Positions 1 through 9,034 are shown, counted from the first letter of the stretch. The stretch is 64,000 nucleotides of DNA from Chitinophagaceae bacterium IBVUCB2 (GCA_002127295.1 NFUV01000003.1:1-64000), one strand, 5' to 3'. Translations and numbers: made by a program. Notes: generated from the letters alone by a model not told the origin.

Positions 1-36
1 ACAGAGGGCTACGAAACTATTTTTGCCCACACACTT

Positions 37-121
37 TGTAAACCCTGCGCAGGATTACTACATTTGTAAACCAATAACAGGATTATTAATCACAAGTGTA
101 AACTTTTTTCAGGACGAGTCA
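37..121. mobile_element. Right end of an insertion element (three direct repeats), IS21-like architecture
   Basis: Three copies of TGTAAAC-N6-CAGGA begin at 37, 65 and 97, with the same 13-nt offset between the two blocks each time; the first two continue as CAGGATTA. The last copy lies directly beside the point where the SusC gene is broken, and a CA dinucleotide (120-121) falls at that junction. Repeated transposase-binding sites at a terminus ending in CA are typical of IS21-family elements. The family assignment is an inference, because no transposase gene is inside the window; the element body must lie to the left. Confidence 0.6.
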
Positions 122-898
122 CTCATTAGCATTAGTAGTAGAATATCTTTCAATTGCCGGATTCGAAAACCCTGTTTGTACTTTGAATTGTAAATTTTGT
201 CTTCCTTTTTTGGCTTTTCTAGTTGTAATCATAATTACACCATTTGCACCTTTTGAACCGAAAAGTGCTGTAGTAGATGCATCTTTCAAAACAGTGATAG
301 TTTCAATATCATCAGGATTGATGTTAGAGAAACCACCATCGTAAATCGCACCATCAACTACATATAGAGGTCCGCTACTTAATGAAAAGGAACCAAATCC
401 TCTTACTATAATACCAGGACTAGATCCAGGTGCGCCACTGGGAGCTGTAGTTTGTATACCGGGTGCAGCTCCTACTAATGCATTCAAAGCATTACTTATA
501 GGTCTGTTTTCAAATTGTTTACCAGAAACCTGCGCAGCCGATCCTGTAAATGAAGATCTTCTGATATTACTACCATACGCAGTTACAACTACCTCATCCA
601 TGCTTTTTTCCTGCATGCGAAGTGTTACAGAAACGGTAGAAGATGATGTAAGTGATACTTCCTGCGTAGCCATATCTACCCCGGAAAAAACAAGGATTTT
701 TCCATTGGCAGGAACAGTGAGTGAATAAACCCCCTCATTGTTAGTAATGGTTCCAGCTGTTGTACCTTTTACGGTAACAGAAATATTGATAAGAGGCAAT
801 CCCTTATCATCAGTTACTTTACCCGTAATAGTTCGTTGCGCCAGTAGTTGCAACGACAGGAATAATACTCCGAGGAGGAGTAAAAACGATTTTCTCAT
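119..898 (-). pseudogene. SusC/RagA-type TonB-dependent receptor, amino-terminal fragment truncated by an insertion element
   Basis: The start is placed at 898 (MRKSF), where a clear signal peptide begins and ends at LLAQ; an in-frame extension to 1000 lacks support. After the signal come a carboxypeptidase-D regulatory-like domain (about residues 22-105, ITGKVTDDKG), the TonB-box-like stretch EVVVTAYG, and a plug domain with the SusC hallmarks GVIMITTRK and PLYVVDG. The reading frame ends after about 259 residues at NANE, where SusC proteins normally continue with YY and about 700 more residues of beta barrel. The stop codon is created at the junction with the mobile-element end. The fragment cannot form a barrel and is non-functional; the rest of the gene should lie on the other side of the element. 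Confidence 0.85.
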
Positions 899-1098
899 AA
901 GTGAAACTGTTTTGATTGTAAAATAAATTAGCCTTAACAAATACTGCTTTCTGCTTAAACATGTGTCCAAAAAAAGAGGTTCGAATGCAGCAGTCAGCAC
1001 AAACTGTAGTCAGTCCAAAAAGACAACAGTTTGTTAATTTTTGCTGCACGAAAATAAGGAAGAAGTAAGTATATGGTCAAAAAATATATGTATGACAA

Positions 1099-1503
1099 TT
1101 AGTTGATATAACAGGCTTTTCCTTCAACAAAAGCCACCGCAAACGATTGATTTATGAATGGTTGAATAAAAATTGCAGCTTTATCCGACTTTGTTCCTTC
1201 CATATTAACATCACCTACTATTATCTGCACTCCGGTTACCTTTCCCTCAGCGTTTCTTTTAAATGTGGCTGTTCCTCCGAACGCAACAATATCAAACACA
1301 TCCGTCTGCGTTTTACGAAGCTCCGTATTTCCCATGGCAGAAGTGGCTGTTAGTACACCGCTTTCAAGAACAACTGTTATTTCTGTAACCGGGCTACCTT
1401 CCGGAAAAGTGTATTTTCCAGTGTAATGGGTTAAAGAATCTGTTTGTGCCATTGTTGCACTATAAACAATGAGTCCAAGTGTAAAAAGAAAAATCCTCTT
1501 CAT
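1099..1503 (-). CDS. Small secreted protein with a DUF3471-like domain
   Basis: 134 residues with a signal peptide (MKRIFLFTLGLIVYSATMAQ), so it is probably periplasmic or outer-membrane associated. The mature part begins HYTGKYTFPEGSPV and resembles the small beta-strand DUF3471-type domain often found at the carboxy-terminus of serine hydrolases, here standing alone. No catalytic residues are recognisable. It stands 42 bp upstream of the thiolase stop on the same strand and may be part of a short transcription unit. The specific role is unknown. Confidence 0.7.
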   Translation of the reverse strand: MKRIFLFTLGLIVYSATMAQTDSLTHYTGKYTFPEGSPVTEITVVLESGVLTATSAMGNTELRKTQTDVFDIVAFGGTATFKRNAEGKVTGVQIIVGDVNMEGTKSDKAAIFIQPFINQSFAVAFVEGKACYIN

Positions 1504-1545
1504 AATTATAATTATTTATGTGGGAATAAACTTACGAAATAGTTT

Positions 1546-2739
1546 TTATGGCTGTTCAAAAATAATAGCAGCCCCTTGCCCCACACCTACACACATTGTG
1601 GCAAGCCCATACCTACTTTTTGTTCTCCGCATTTCGTGAAGTAACGTTGTTGAAATTCTAACCCCACTACATCCAAGCGGATGACCAATTGCAATAGCAC
1701 CGCCATTTACATTCACTTTAGCCGCATCTAATTTCAAATCTTTTATACAGGCGATTGATTGTGATGCAAAAGCCTCGTTCAATTCAACCAGGTCGAGATC
1801 ATTAACAGATAATCCTGCTCTTTGTAGAGTTTTGTTTGTTGCCGGTACCGGACCAATTCCCATAATGGCTGGGTCAACCCCAGCCACAGCCATCGATCTT
1901 ATTTTTGCCAATGGGGTTAACCCGTATTTCTTCAAGGTTCCTTCACTTACGAGCAACATAGCTGCAGAGCCATCATTTATACCAGATGAATTTCCTGCTG
2001 TGACAGTTCCCTCTTTAATAAATGCCGGTTTTAATGAACCAAGTTTCTCCAGGGAGGTTTCTCTCGGATGCTCATCATTTACTACCCAACTGATAAGACC
2101 TTTATTATTTAATTCTACCGCTGCAATTTCTTCTACCCATTTATCAGCAGCTTTGGCAGCAAAATATTTTTGTTGTGATGCCAGTGCAAACTCGTCTTGT
2201 TCTGTCCTGCTGATCTTCCATTGTGCTGCTACATTCTCAGCCGTTTCACCCATTGTATATGGATGATATAACGCAGATAAACTTTTATTGACGAAACGCC
2301 AGCCCATGGTAGTATCAAACATTTCTTGTGAGCGGCTAAATGCATCTGCGCTTTTTGACATTACAAAAGGAGCTCTTGTCATACTTTCTACTCCGGCTGC
2401 TATTACCATTTCAGCATCGCCGCACATAATTTGTCTGGCACCATCCATAATGGCCTGTAGTCCCGAGGCGCAAAGCCTGTTGACTGTATTCCCCGCTACT
2501 GTTACAGGCAAACCAGCGAGTAAAGCAGCCATTCTTGCTACATTTCGATTATCTTCTCCGGCCTGGTTAGCAGCCCCGGCTATTACATCCTCAATTGCAT
2601 TTATATCGACAGCAGGATTCCGCTGTAATAATGCTTTAATAATATAAGCCAGCAGATCGTCTGGACGGATGGTACTTAATGCACCGCCATATTTACCGAT
2701 TGGTGTTCTTACAGCATCAACAATGTAAACTGTGTTCAT
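1546..2739 (-). CDS. Acetyl-CoA C-acyltransferase (3-oxoadipyl-CoA thiolase type)
   Basis: A 397-residue thiolase, the usual length for the family. The active-site cysteine is in NRLCASGLQAI (about residue 90) and the carboxy-terminal motifs are NVNGGAIAIGHPLGCSG and CVGVGQG, supplying the catalytic His and second Cys. The amino-terminal RTPIGKYGGAL and the spacing of later motifs resemble PcaF/PaaJ, which cleave 3-oxoadipyl-CoA to succinyl-CoA and acetyl-CoA. No other beta-ketoadipate or phenylacetate genes are nearby, so an acetoacetyl-CoA or general beta-oxidation role is equally possible. Thiolase identity is firm; substrate is inferred. ATG at 2739. Confidence 0.88.
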   Translation of the reverse strand: MNTVYIVDAVRTPIGKYGGALSTIRPDDLLAYIIKALLQRNPAVDINAIEDVIAGAANQAGEDNRNVARMAALLAGLPVTVAGNTVNRLCASGLQAIMDGARQIMCGDAEMVIAAGVESMTRAPFVMSKSADAFSRSQEMFDTTMGWRFVNKSLSALYHPYTMGETAENVAAQWKISRTEQDEFALASQQKYFAAKAADKWVEEIAAVELNNKGLISWVVNDEHPRETSLEKLGSLKPAFIKEGTVTAGNSSGINDGSAAMLLVSEGTLKKYGLTPLAKIRSMAVAGVDPAIMGIGPVPATNKTLQRAGLSVNDLDLVELNEAFASQSIACIKDLKLDAAKVNVNGGAIAIGHPLGCSGVRISTTLLHEMRRTKSRYGLATMCVGVGQGAAIIFEQP

Positions 2740-2804
2740 AATAAGTAATAATAGAGCTGCAAGATAATTGATTCGCTACTGCCTTTAAGGGGGCTGCTGT
2801 TTAT

Positions 2805-2812
2805 TATCTTTG
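2805..2812 (+). promoter_or_regulatory. Bacteroidetes -7 element of rlmN (TATCTTTG)
   Basis: TATCTTTG matches the TAnnTTTG -7 box of the Bacteroidetes primary sigma factor. Only 4 nt separate its last G from the ATG at 2817, so the transcript would be leaderless or nearly so. No convincing -33 box is seen at the usual distance. Confidence 0.65.
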
Positions 2813-2816
2813 CAGC

Positions 2817-3863
2817 ATGGCAAAAAGCACCATCCGGAATATACGATCACTCAGCCTGGAAGAATTAGAAACCTATTTTGAAGAAATGGGAGAAAAAAAG
2901 TTCCGGGCAAAACAGGTATACGAATGGCTTTGGTTAAAACCTGTGCAGTCCTTTGACGGCATGACGAATATTTCAAAAGCTATTCGCCAGAAATTAGCTA
3001 CTGACTTCACTTTACCAGGATTAACGGTTGACACAGTTCAACATTCTGAAGATGGAACTATCAAAACAAGATTTAAAACCCATGACGGGCATTTTGTAGA
3101 AGGGGTATTAATACCAACTACTTCCCGTTTTACTGTTTGTGTTTCATCGCAAATAGGATGCTCACTAAGTTGTAAGTTTTGTGCCACCGGTTATATGGAC
3201 AGAAAAAGAAATCTGGAGTTTGATGAGATATATGACCAGGTTGCTATAATTAATGAGCAATGCGAAAAAGAGAATGGGAAAAAGTTGAGCAATATAGTTT
3301 TTATGGGAATGGGCGAACCATTGCTTAATTATAAAAATGTGTTGAAGGCAATTGAAAGAATTACATCGCCCCATGGAATGGGCATGAGTCCACGCCGCAT
3401 TACTGTTTCTACAGCTGGTGTTGCAAAAGGCATTCGGCAGCTGGGTGATGATAAAGTGAAATTTAAATTGGCTTTATCGCTTCATGCAGCAAATGATGCC
3501 AAGCGACATGAGATTATGCCTATTAATGATACCAATAATATTCAATCACTGATCGATGCACTGAATTATTTCTATAAACAAACAGAGAATGAAATAACTT
3601 TTGAATATATACTCTTCAAAGATTTTAATGACTCATTAAAAGATGCGGATGAGTTGATCAAACTTTACCGGCAGGTTCCTGCCGACCTTATTAATATTAT
3701 AGAGTATAATCCGATTGAGTTTGCGAAATTTCAAAAGCCGCAGGAAGAAAAGGTGCAGGCCTTTATGGAATACTTAGGTAAACACCGGGTGAATGCCCGT
3801 CTTCGCCGCAGTCGTGGAAAGGATATTGATGCAGCTTGTGGCCAGTTGGCAAATAAAAATTAA
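2817..3863 (+). CDS. rlmN: Dual-specificity RNA methyltransferase RlmN (23S rRNA A2503 / tRNA A37)
   Basis: 348 residues, full length for RlmN. The radical-SAM cluster motif CSLSCKFCATG (about residues 118-125) has the CxxxCxxC spacing, followed by the SAM-binding GMGEPLLNY. The conserved carboxy-terminal cysteine lies in DIDAACGQL; with another Cys it forms the methyl-transfer pair of this family. RlmN adds a methyl group to C2 of adenine 2503 in 23S rRNA and to A37 in some tRNAs. Single gene, divergent from the thiolase. Confidence 0.96.
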   Translation: MAKSTIRNIRSLSLEELETYFEEMGEKKFRAKQVYEWLWLKPVQSFDGMTNISKAIRQKLATDFTLPGLTVDTVQHSEDGTIKTRFKTHDGHFVEGVLIPTTSRFTVCVSSQIGCSLSCKFCATGYMDRKRNLEFDEIYDQVAIINEQCEKENGKKLSNIVFMGMGEPLLNYKNVLKAIERITSPHGMGMSPRRITVSTAGVAKGIRQLGDDKVKFKLALSLHAANDAKRHEIMPINDTNNIQSLIDALNYFYKQTENEITFEYILFKDFNDSLKDADELIKLYRQVPADLINIIEYNPIEFAKFQKPQEEKVQAFMEYLGKHRVNARLRRSRGKDIDAACGQLANKN

Positions 3864-4080
3864 ATTCTTCCGTCCCGCTGGAAAGGGCCATATCTATATT
3901 TATTATTAAGTTCAGTTTAAAAGAACCGTTTATACCTGTTTCCAACCATTTACGAAGAATTTCATACTTCGGTTAAACTTCTCCAACAGCTTCAGGTCTG
4001 TAGTACGTTAAAAAATTATAACAATTGCTGCCGTAGGTTTAGGTAAAAGTGCAGCGTCTAAAAACAAAAAAGTAATAACC

Positions 4081-4731
4081 ATGAAGAAATTAATATTATC
4101 CGCATTGATAGTGTCAATGGCAGTAGCTGTACAAGCACAGGAAATCAAAGATAGAAAATCAGAAAGACCACAGCATCATCAAAAACATCCTGGTAAAAAA
4201 GGTCATCATGATGCGATGAAGCAATTGAATCTTACAGAAGATCAAAAAGCAAAATTCAAATCGCAGAATGAGGAAATGCGTAAGCAAATGGCTGAGTTAA
4301 AAAAGAACGACGGTATTACGGTAAAAGAATCGAGAGAAAAAATGGCAAGCATTCGTAAAGAGCATAAAGAAAAAACGCAAGCTATCCTTACTACAGAGCA
4401 GAAGACTCAATTAGAAAAATCAAGAACTGAAGGCAAGGCTAAATTTGAGGCCATGTCGAAAGAAAGAAATGCTAAAATGAAAAGCAACCTTGGTTTAACT
4501 GATGAGCAATCAGCTAAGATGGATAAAAACAGAGCTGAAATGGCAACAAAAATGAAGGCTTTGCGTGAAGACAAAGCTTTGAGCGACGAACAGCGAAAAG
4601 AAAAAGTAAAAGAGTTGATGAAGCAACAAAAAGAAAACATGAAATCAATTCTTACAGAAGAGCAGTTGAAGAAGATGAAAGAAGGAAGAGGACAACGTCC
4701 GGAAAGAAAAGAAAAGAAGACTACTATATAA
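4081..4731 (+). CDS. Exported Lys/Glu-rich helical protein (DUF4890 / Spy-like)
   Basis: 216 residues with a signal peptide ending at AVQAQ, then a His/Lys-rich stretch (HHQKHPGKKGHH) and repeated helical segments of the form LTEDQKAKFKSQ, LTTEQKTQLEK, LTDEQSAKMDKNR and LTEEQLKKMKEG. Such LT-x-EQ repeats are typical of DUF4890 and CpxP/Spy-type periplasmic proteins, which sense or buffer envelope stress and metals. No cysteines or enzymatic motifs. It stands alone with its own terminator. The chaperone-like or metal-binding role is inferred only. Confidence 0.8.
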   Translation: MKKLILSALIVSMAVAVQAQEIKDRKSERPQHHQKHPGKKGHHDAMKQLNLTEDQKAKFKSQNEEMRKQMAELKKNDGITVKESREKMASIRKEHKEKTQAILTTEQKTQLEKSRTEGKAKFEAMSKERNAKMKSNLGLTDEQSAKMDKNRAEMATKMKALREDKALSDEQRKEKVKELMKQQKENMKSILTEEQLKKMKEGRGQRPERKEKKTTI

Positions 4732-4753
4732 AAAATTTTGCAGAAGAGAACCG

Positions 4754-4785
4754 ACCCGTCTCCCCTATACGAGACGGGTTTTTTT
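4754..4785 (+). terminator. Rho-independent terminator of the DUF4890 gene
   Basis: Perfect 9-bp stem ACCCGTCTC / GAGACGGGT (4754-4762 with 4771-4779), 8-nt loop, followed by a run of seven or more T. It begins 22 bp after the stop codon. Confidence 0.92.
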
Positions 4786-4850
4786 AATTTCAAAATTACC
4801 TCTTACCAGAAAGAAATTATCTTGAATAATTCCACTAAAATTCGATTTCT

Positions 4851-4858
4851 TATCTTTG
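4851..4858 (+). promoter_or_regulatory. Bacteroidetes -7 element upstream of rluB
   Basis: TATCTTTG, a perfect TAnnTTTG box, 37 nt upstream of the ATG at 4896. This gives a leader of about 30 nt, unlike the leaderless arrangement at rlmN. Confidence 0.65.
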
Positions 4859-4895
4859 ACCCTCACTACTGTTGTAAAACAGCAAACTACTACAC

Positions 4896-5843
4896 ATGAA
4901 AAAAAAAGCCAGTCATTTCGACAAGTTTAAGCCTAAGAAAAGTAACGCAGCTATTAAAGAGCAGTTCAAACAGGAAAAAAGAAAATACAAGAAAGAAAAA
5001 GAAGAGTTTTTTGAGAAAAAGAAAGCTGAAACAAGAGCCCAGCAAGCTGGTGTAAGAAGTCGTGGTGCAGTTGTCAGTTCAACACCTACGCCAATTACAC
5101 ATAGCCGTCCTCAAACTTCTTCTCAAATGCCGCTTAATAAATATATTGCCCATGCAGGCATTTGTGGCCGTCGGGAAGCTGCCGAAATGGTAAAAAAAGG
5201 ATTAGTAAAAGTAAATGGAAAAGTTATTACCGAACCGGGACATAAAGTATTGCCAACGGATGATATTAATGTGAACAACAAGAAAACTTTCCTCGCAAAA
5301 AATCTTGTTTACATTCTCCTAAATAAACCAAAAGATTACATTACTACTACCGATGATCCCCAAAACAGGAAAACAGTTTTAGATATTATTGGTAAAGCCA
5401 CTACGGAAAGAGTTTATCCTGTGGGAAGACTTGATAGAAATACTTCGGGTGTTTTATTGCTTACTAATGATGGTGAACTGGCGCAAAAACTCACACATCC
5501 CAGTAATGAGATAAAAAAAGTTTATCATGTTACTCTCGATAAACCATTGGTACAAAAAGATTTTGATAAAATACTAAGTGGCGTAAAATTAGAAGATGGT
5601 CCTGCCAGTGTAGATGTTTTAGCTTATGCTGACATAAAAGATAAAACACAGGTAGGGGTGGAAATACACAGCGGCCGCAACCGAATTGTTCGCCGAATAT
5701 TTGAAGTATTGGGTTATGATGTAAAAAATCTTGACCGGGTGATATTTGCAGGACTAACGAAAAAAAATATTGAGAGGGGTAAGTTTCGTTTTTTAAGCGA
5801 GAAGGAAGTGAGGGATTTGAAACATTTTGGAAAAGGCAAATAG
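4896..5843 (+). CDS. rluB: 23S rRNA pseudouridine synthase, RluB/RsuA family
   Basis: 315 residues. An approximately 80-residue Lys/Glu-rich basic extension (KKKASHFDKF to about residue 85) precedes an S4 RNA-binding domain (LNKYIAHAGICGRREAAEMV). The catalytic domain follows with PVGRLDRNTSGVLLLTNDGEL, which contains the pseudouridine-synthase aspartate, and HSGRNRIVRRIFEVLGY. The extended basic amino-terminus is common in Bacteroidetes RluB proteins. The enzyme isomerises a uridine in 23S rRNA (U2605 in E. coli). RluE/RluF specificity cannot be excluded from sequence alone. Confidence 0.9.
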   Translation: MKKKASHFDKFKPKKSNAAIKEQFKQEKRKYKKEKEEFFEKKKAETRAQQAGVRSRGAVVSSTPTPITHSRPQTSSQMPLNKYIAHAGICGRREAAEMVKKGLVKVNGKVITEPGHKVLPTDDINVNNKKTFLAKNLVYILLNKPKDYITTTDDPQNRKTVLDIIGKATTERVYPVGRLDRNTSGVLLLTNDGELAQKLTHPSNEIKKVYHVTLDKPLVQKDFDKILSGVKLEDGPASVDVLAYADIKDKTQVGVEIHSGRNRIVRRIFEVLGYDVKNLDRVIFAGLTKKNIERGKFRFLSEKEVRDLKHFGKGK

Positions 5844-5932
5844 ACCGCCAATATCACTGATTAATGCAAATAAATTGTCTTCGGCAATTTTGTTTAGCCA
5901 CACATTAACATAGAAAGACACAGAGTATTACA

Positions 5933-6664
5933 ATGAAAATTTCGGAATTAATAATTTTTGAGAATGACGATTTTATTGCATTGAATAAACCATCTGGTTT
6001 ATTATCAATTCCAGATAGAGAAGGAGAAGAAGTTTCGTTGAAGGGGTTATTACAGGAAAAATATTCACAAATATTCACCGTACACCGGCTGGATAGAGAT
6101 ACAAGTGGACTAATTGTATTTGCAAAGAACGAAGCCACTCATAAACATCTTTCACAACAGTTTGAAGGACGATTAACAAAGAAAATATATGCCGGTCTTG
6201 TAATTGGTTCGCCGGCTGAAACAAAAGGAAGTATCAATCTCCCCCTGGCAGAGAATATGGTACAGCGTGGAGTAATGATCGTTAACCGCAGAGGAAAAGA
6301 ATCATTGACCGATTATGAAGTGATGGAAGATTTTGGATTGTATTCGTGGATGCTATTTCAAATACACACCGGACGGACTCACCAGATACGGGTACACATG
6401 AAAGAAATTGGCCACCCGATCGTTTGTGATGCAGTGTATGGTGATGGAAAACCAGTTTTGCTTTCTTCGTTGAAGAAGAAAAAATTTAAGCTGGGAAAAG
6501 ATGTGTTGGAAGAGCGGCCGCTGATGTCACGACTTGCCTTACATGCTTATCAACTAACATTTACAACCATTCATGGCGATAAAAAAGAATTGACTGCTGA
6601 ATTACCAAAAGATCTAAAAGCGACGATACAGCAATTACAGAAATGGGCGAAGAAAAAATCTTAG
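5933..6664 (+). CDS. RluA-family RNA pseudouridine synthase
   Basis: 243 residues, compact and lacking an S4 domain. The catalytic motif VHRLDRDTSGLIVFAK (about residues 45-60) carries the active-site Asp, and HTGRTHQIRVHMKEIGHPIVCD is the characteristic RluA-family carboxy-terminal motif. Target site (tRNA U32, 23S U746 or other) is not decidable here. Its last codons overlap by 4 bp with the 3' end of the convergent metZ-like gene. Confidence 0.9.
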   Translation: MKISELIIFENDDFIALNKPSGLLSIPDREGEEVSLKGLLQEKYSQIFTVHRLDRDTSGLIVFAKNEATHKHLSQQFEGRLTKKIYAGLVIGSPAETKGSINLPLAENMVQRGVMIVNRRGKESLTDYEVMEDFGLYSWMLFQIHTGRTHQIRVHMKEIGHPIVCDAVYGDGKPVLLSSLKKKKFKLGKDVLEERPLMSRLALHAYQLTFTTIHGDKKELTAELPKDLKATIQQLQKWAKKKS

Positions 6665-7833
6665 CACTTATCCAACGCCTGCAAAATATCATTTAGAATA
6701 TCTTCCGGATGCTCTAACCCCACGGAGATACGGATCAAACCCGGGGTAATTCCAACAGCAGTTCGTTCTTCTTCTGTCAATTTAGAATGTGTAGTAGATG
6801 CTGGGTGAGATGCAATGCTTCTGCTATCGCCTAAATTATTCGTCATTGACAGCATTTGCAATGCATTCAAAAAATTTCTTCCGCTTTCAACGCCTCCTTT
6901 TAATTCGAAGGTCACAATACCACCCCCATTACTCATTTGTTTCTTTGCGATTACATATTGTGGATGCGTTTCCAGGAAAGGATATTTTACGCTTTTAATT
7001 TGTGAATGTGATTGTAATGAAGTGGCTAGTTTCAAGGCTGTGTCTGCATGTCTATCCATTCTAACATATAATGTCTCTAAACTTTTCGTCAGAACCCAAG
7101 CGTTAAAAGGACTCATGGATGGCCCGGTATTCCGGATGAACAGATATAATTGCTTAATTAATTCTTTTTTTCCAACCACTACTCCACCCAATACTCTTCC
7201 TTGTCCATCAATAAATTTTGTAGCAGAATGTAATACTAAATCAGCACCGTACTGAATAGGCTGTTGTACTGCTGGTGTAGCAAAGCAATTATCTACTATA
7301 AATAAGATATTATGCTCGTTGCAAATTTTTGATACAAGTTCTATATCTATGATATCCAAACCAGGATTGCTTGGTGTTTCCACATATAGCATTTTAGTAT
7401 TGGGCTTTATCAAAGCAGCAATGCTACCTGGTTGGTTCATATCAAAGTAGGAGGATTCAATTCCCCACTTCGGTAAATATTTGGTGAGAATAGTATGCGT
7501 TGAACCAAATACTGCTGATGCAGATATAATATGATCGCCTTTACTCAAGAAAGTCATAAAAGTTCCAAAAATCGCTGCCATGCCTGTTCCTGTTGCTACA
7601 CCATCCTCTGCTCCTTCTAATGCGGCAATCTTATTAATGAATTCATCTACGGTTGGATTAGAAAATCTTGAATAAATATTTACTTCCAAGGTGTCATCAG
7701 CAAATGCATCTGCCATCTCTTCAGCTGACTCATATGTAAAACTACTGGTGAGAAATAAAGGCGTTGAATGTTCCTTTTGTCCCGTTTGATCTGTTTGAAG
7801 ACGGATTGCTTTTGTTTCCGGACGTTGTGACAT
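6661..7833 (-). CDS. metZ: O-succinylhomoserine sulfhydrylase / cystathionine gamma-synthase-like PLP enzyme
   Basis: 390 residues of the Cys/Met-metabolism PLP family. Visible motifs include YSRFSNPTVDEF, ETPSNPGLDI, the PLP-phosphate region VDNCFATPAVQQP and the PLP lysine in HSATKFIDGQGRVLGG. These features resemble MetZ, which makes homocysteine directly from O-succinylhomoserine and sulfide. That role fits the neighbouring sulfate-reduction island, whose product is sulfide. Cystathionine gamma-synthase remains an alternative. It does not carry the palindrome found in front of the island's other units; its promoter is a plain -7 box at 7855-7862. Confidence 0.85.
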   Translation of the reverse strand: MSQRPETKAIRLQTDQTGQKEHSTPLFLTSSFTYESAEEMADAFADDTLEVNIYSRFSNPTVDEFINKIAALEGAEDGVATGTGMAAIFGTFMTFLSKGDHIISASAVFGSTHTILTKYLPKWGIESSYFDMNQPGSIAALIKPNTKMLYVETPSNPGLDIIDIELVSKICNEHNILFIVDNCFATPAVQQPIQYGADLVLHSATKFIDGQGRVLGGVVVGKKELIKQLYLFIRNTGPSMSPFNAWVLTKSLETLYVRMDRHADTALKLATSLQSHSQIKSVKYPFLETHPQYVIAKKQMSNGGGIVTFELKGGVESGRNFLNALQMLSMTNNLGDSRSIASHPASTTHSKLTEEERTAVGITPGLIRISVGLEHPEDILNDILQALDKC

Positions 7834-7854
7834 TATCTTAAATTAATTGGACCG

Positions 7855-7862
7855 CAAAGATA
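7855..7862 (-). promoter_or_regulatory. Bacteroidetes -7 element upstream of metZ
   Basis: The minus strand reads TATCTTTG here, 21 nt upstream of the ATG at 7833. Confidence 0.6.
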
Positions 7863-7954
7863 CAATGCTTGCACTATGAAACTGTTAAGAAAATCAATGA
7901 CTAACATACGTTTGCGTTACACCTATATATAAAAATATTTTTCATAAGGATGAT

Positions 7955-8722
7955 TTATTGTTTTCTTAGATCAAGATTGTGAAAATAGAATAGCCTTGCA
8001 ACCTGGGTGCTGCGATACCTATTGCCCGCAGCTAATTGTTGAAAAACATTCATGTATCCAAATTGGAAATTATCATGCTTATTAATATGATAATTGAAAC
8101 CAACGAAAAAACGATTTTGGTCAAAATAATTATTGACTATCTGCTTACCAAAGTTCACATGCACTTCATCATTCACTACCAATGACAACGTTTTGGGTTG
8201 AAATCTTCTTTTACTCAAGGGGATTTGTGCGAAGAAATTATAGCGAAGTTTAAAATTAAAATTATACCCTTCGGCCAGTTCATTGTCATTCAAAATCTTT
8301 CGCCGAAATCTTTCTTCTAACCGGAACCATTGCATTAATCGTAGTTTAGGAAATCGTGTATGCCATTGGATCTGTTGCCATGGCCTATGCTCTGGCTGCG
8401 AAATATTTTTATGATTTTCTGCAGGAAAATGATTGATATAAGCATACCCTACTGTCAGCTTTGCATCATCCGTAAGATAATACGTTAGTCCAACACGAAT
8501 AATTGCCTGTGAAAAGCCAGAAAAGAAATCTTCCTTCGTTCTTAAATGTGCGTCAGTCCATACACCCCATTTGCTGCTGAAACGGGTCTGGTTAAAATAT
8601 CCTGCCCAAAGCTGGTTTACATTGGTAGTCTGTTTTGCTTGTGCAATTGCTTTTGACGACAATAATATACTCATTAACGCACCTGCCATAAGGTTTCTGC
8701 CAGAAGAAAAAGAAGTGAACAT
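7955..8722 (-). CDS. DUF2490 outer-membrane beta-barrel-like protein
   Basis: 255 residues with an amino-terminal hydrophobic segment ending at SKAIAQ, consistent with export. The body has alternating aromatic beta-strand patterns (LWAGYFNQTRFSSKWGVWTD, YHINKHDNFQFGYMNVFQQ) and ends in LDLRKQ; the pattern matches DUF2490, a predicted small outer-membrane barrel common in Bacteroidetes. Start at 8722 or at an internal Met 11 codons later. It lies 5 bp downstream of the preceding small gene and is probably co-transcribed with it. Function unknown. Confidence 0.8.
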   Translation of the reverse strand: MFTSFSSGRNLMAGALMSILLSSKAIAQAKQTTNVNQLWAGYFNQTRFSSKWGVWTDAHLRTKEDFFSGFSQAIIRVGLTYYLTDDAKLTVGYAYINHFPAENHKNISQPEHRPWQQIQWHTRFPKLRLMQWFRLEERFRRKILNDNELAEGYNFNFKLRYNFFAQIPLSKRRFQPKTLSLVVNDEVHVNFGKQIVNNYFDQNRFFVGFNYHINKHDNFQFGYMNVFQQLAAGNRYRSTQVARLFYFHNLDLRKQ

Positions 8723-8727
8723 ATCCG

Positions 8728-9006
8728 CTATTTTTCTTTTAAAAAAATTAATATCCCTTGCGATGCAGAAGTAATTACCAGCCGGACAATATCAAAATGA
8801 ATATGCTTTACTATTAATGTAACAGGAAATTGTTGCCAGGAAAGTAGTTTAAACTCTCCTTCAGTAGTTGTCAACGATTCCTCTCCGGATTTTTCGATAT
8901 ACACATGGGTGAACCTAACTTGTTTATTATCTTTCTTATTGATCACTACTCCCTGTATAATCAGCGGAAGCATCACTTTGTTTATTTCAGGATAAGATAA
9001 AATCAT
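8728..9006 (-). CDS. Stand-alone carboxypeptidase-D regulatory-like domain protein
   Basis: 92 residues. IQGVVINKKDNKQV, TTTEGEFKL and a carboxy-terminal strand rich in I/L resemble the beta-sandwich regulatory-like domain usually found at the amino-terminus of TonB receptors, here without signal peptide, plug or barrel. An alternative start at 8973 (MLPLII) would drop 11 residues and begin closer to the domain. It sits 5 bp before the DUF2490 gene. It may be a relict or a real two-gene unit. Confidence 0.6.
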   Translation of the reverse strand: MILSYPEINKVMLPLIIQGVVINKKDNKQVRFTHVYIEKSGEESLTTTEGEFKLLSWQQFPVTLIVKHIHFDIVRLVITSASQGILIFLKEK

Positions 9007-9034
9007 ACGCTGCTATTTACTGTTCAAAAAAATG

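Noticed and set aside
37-115. Possible CRISPR-like direct repeats at the left edge
   Set aside because: Only three imperfect units with 28- and 32-bp spacing and no spacer-like sequence; the position at a gene break fits a mobile-element end better.
1546-2739. Beta-ketoadipate pathway operon
   Set aside because: Only the thiolase is present; no pca or paa neighbours.
4407-4793. Long minus-strand open frame inside the DUF4890 gene
   Set aside because: Shadow of a Lys/Glu-rich coding sequence, no start signals, overlaps the terminator.
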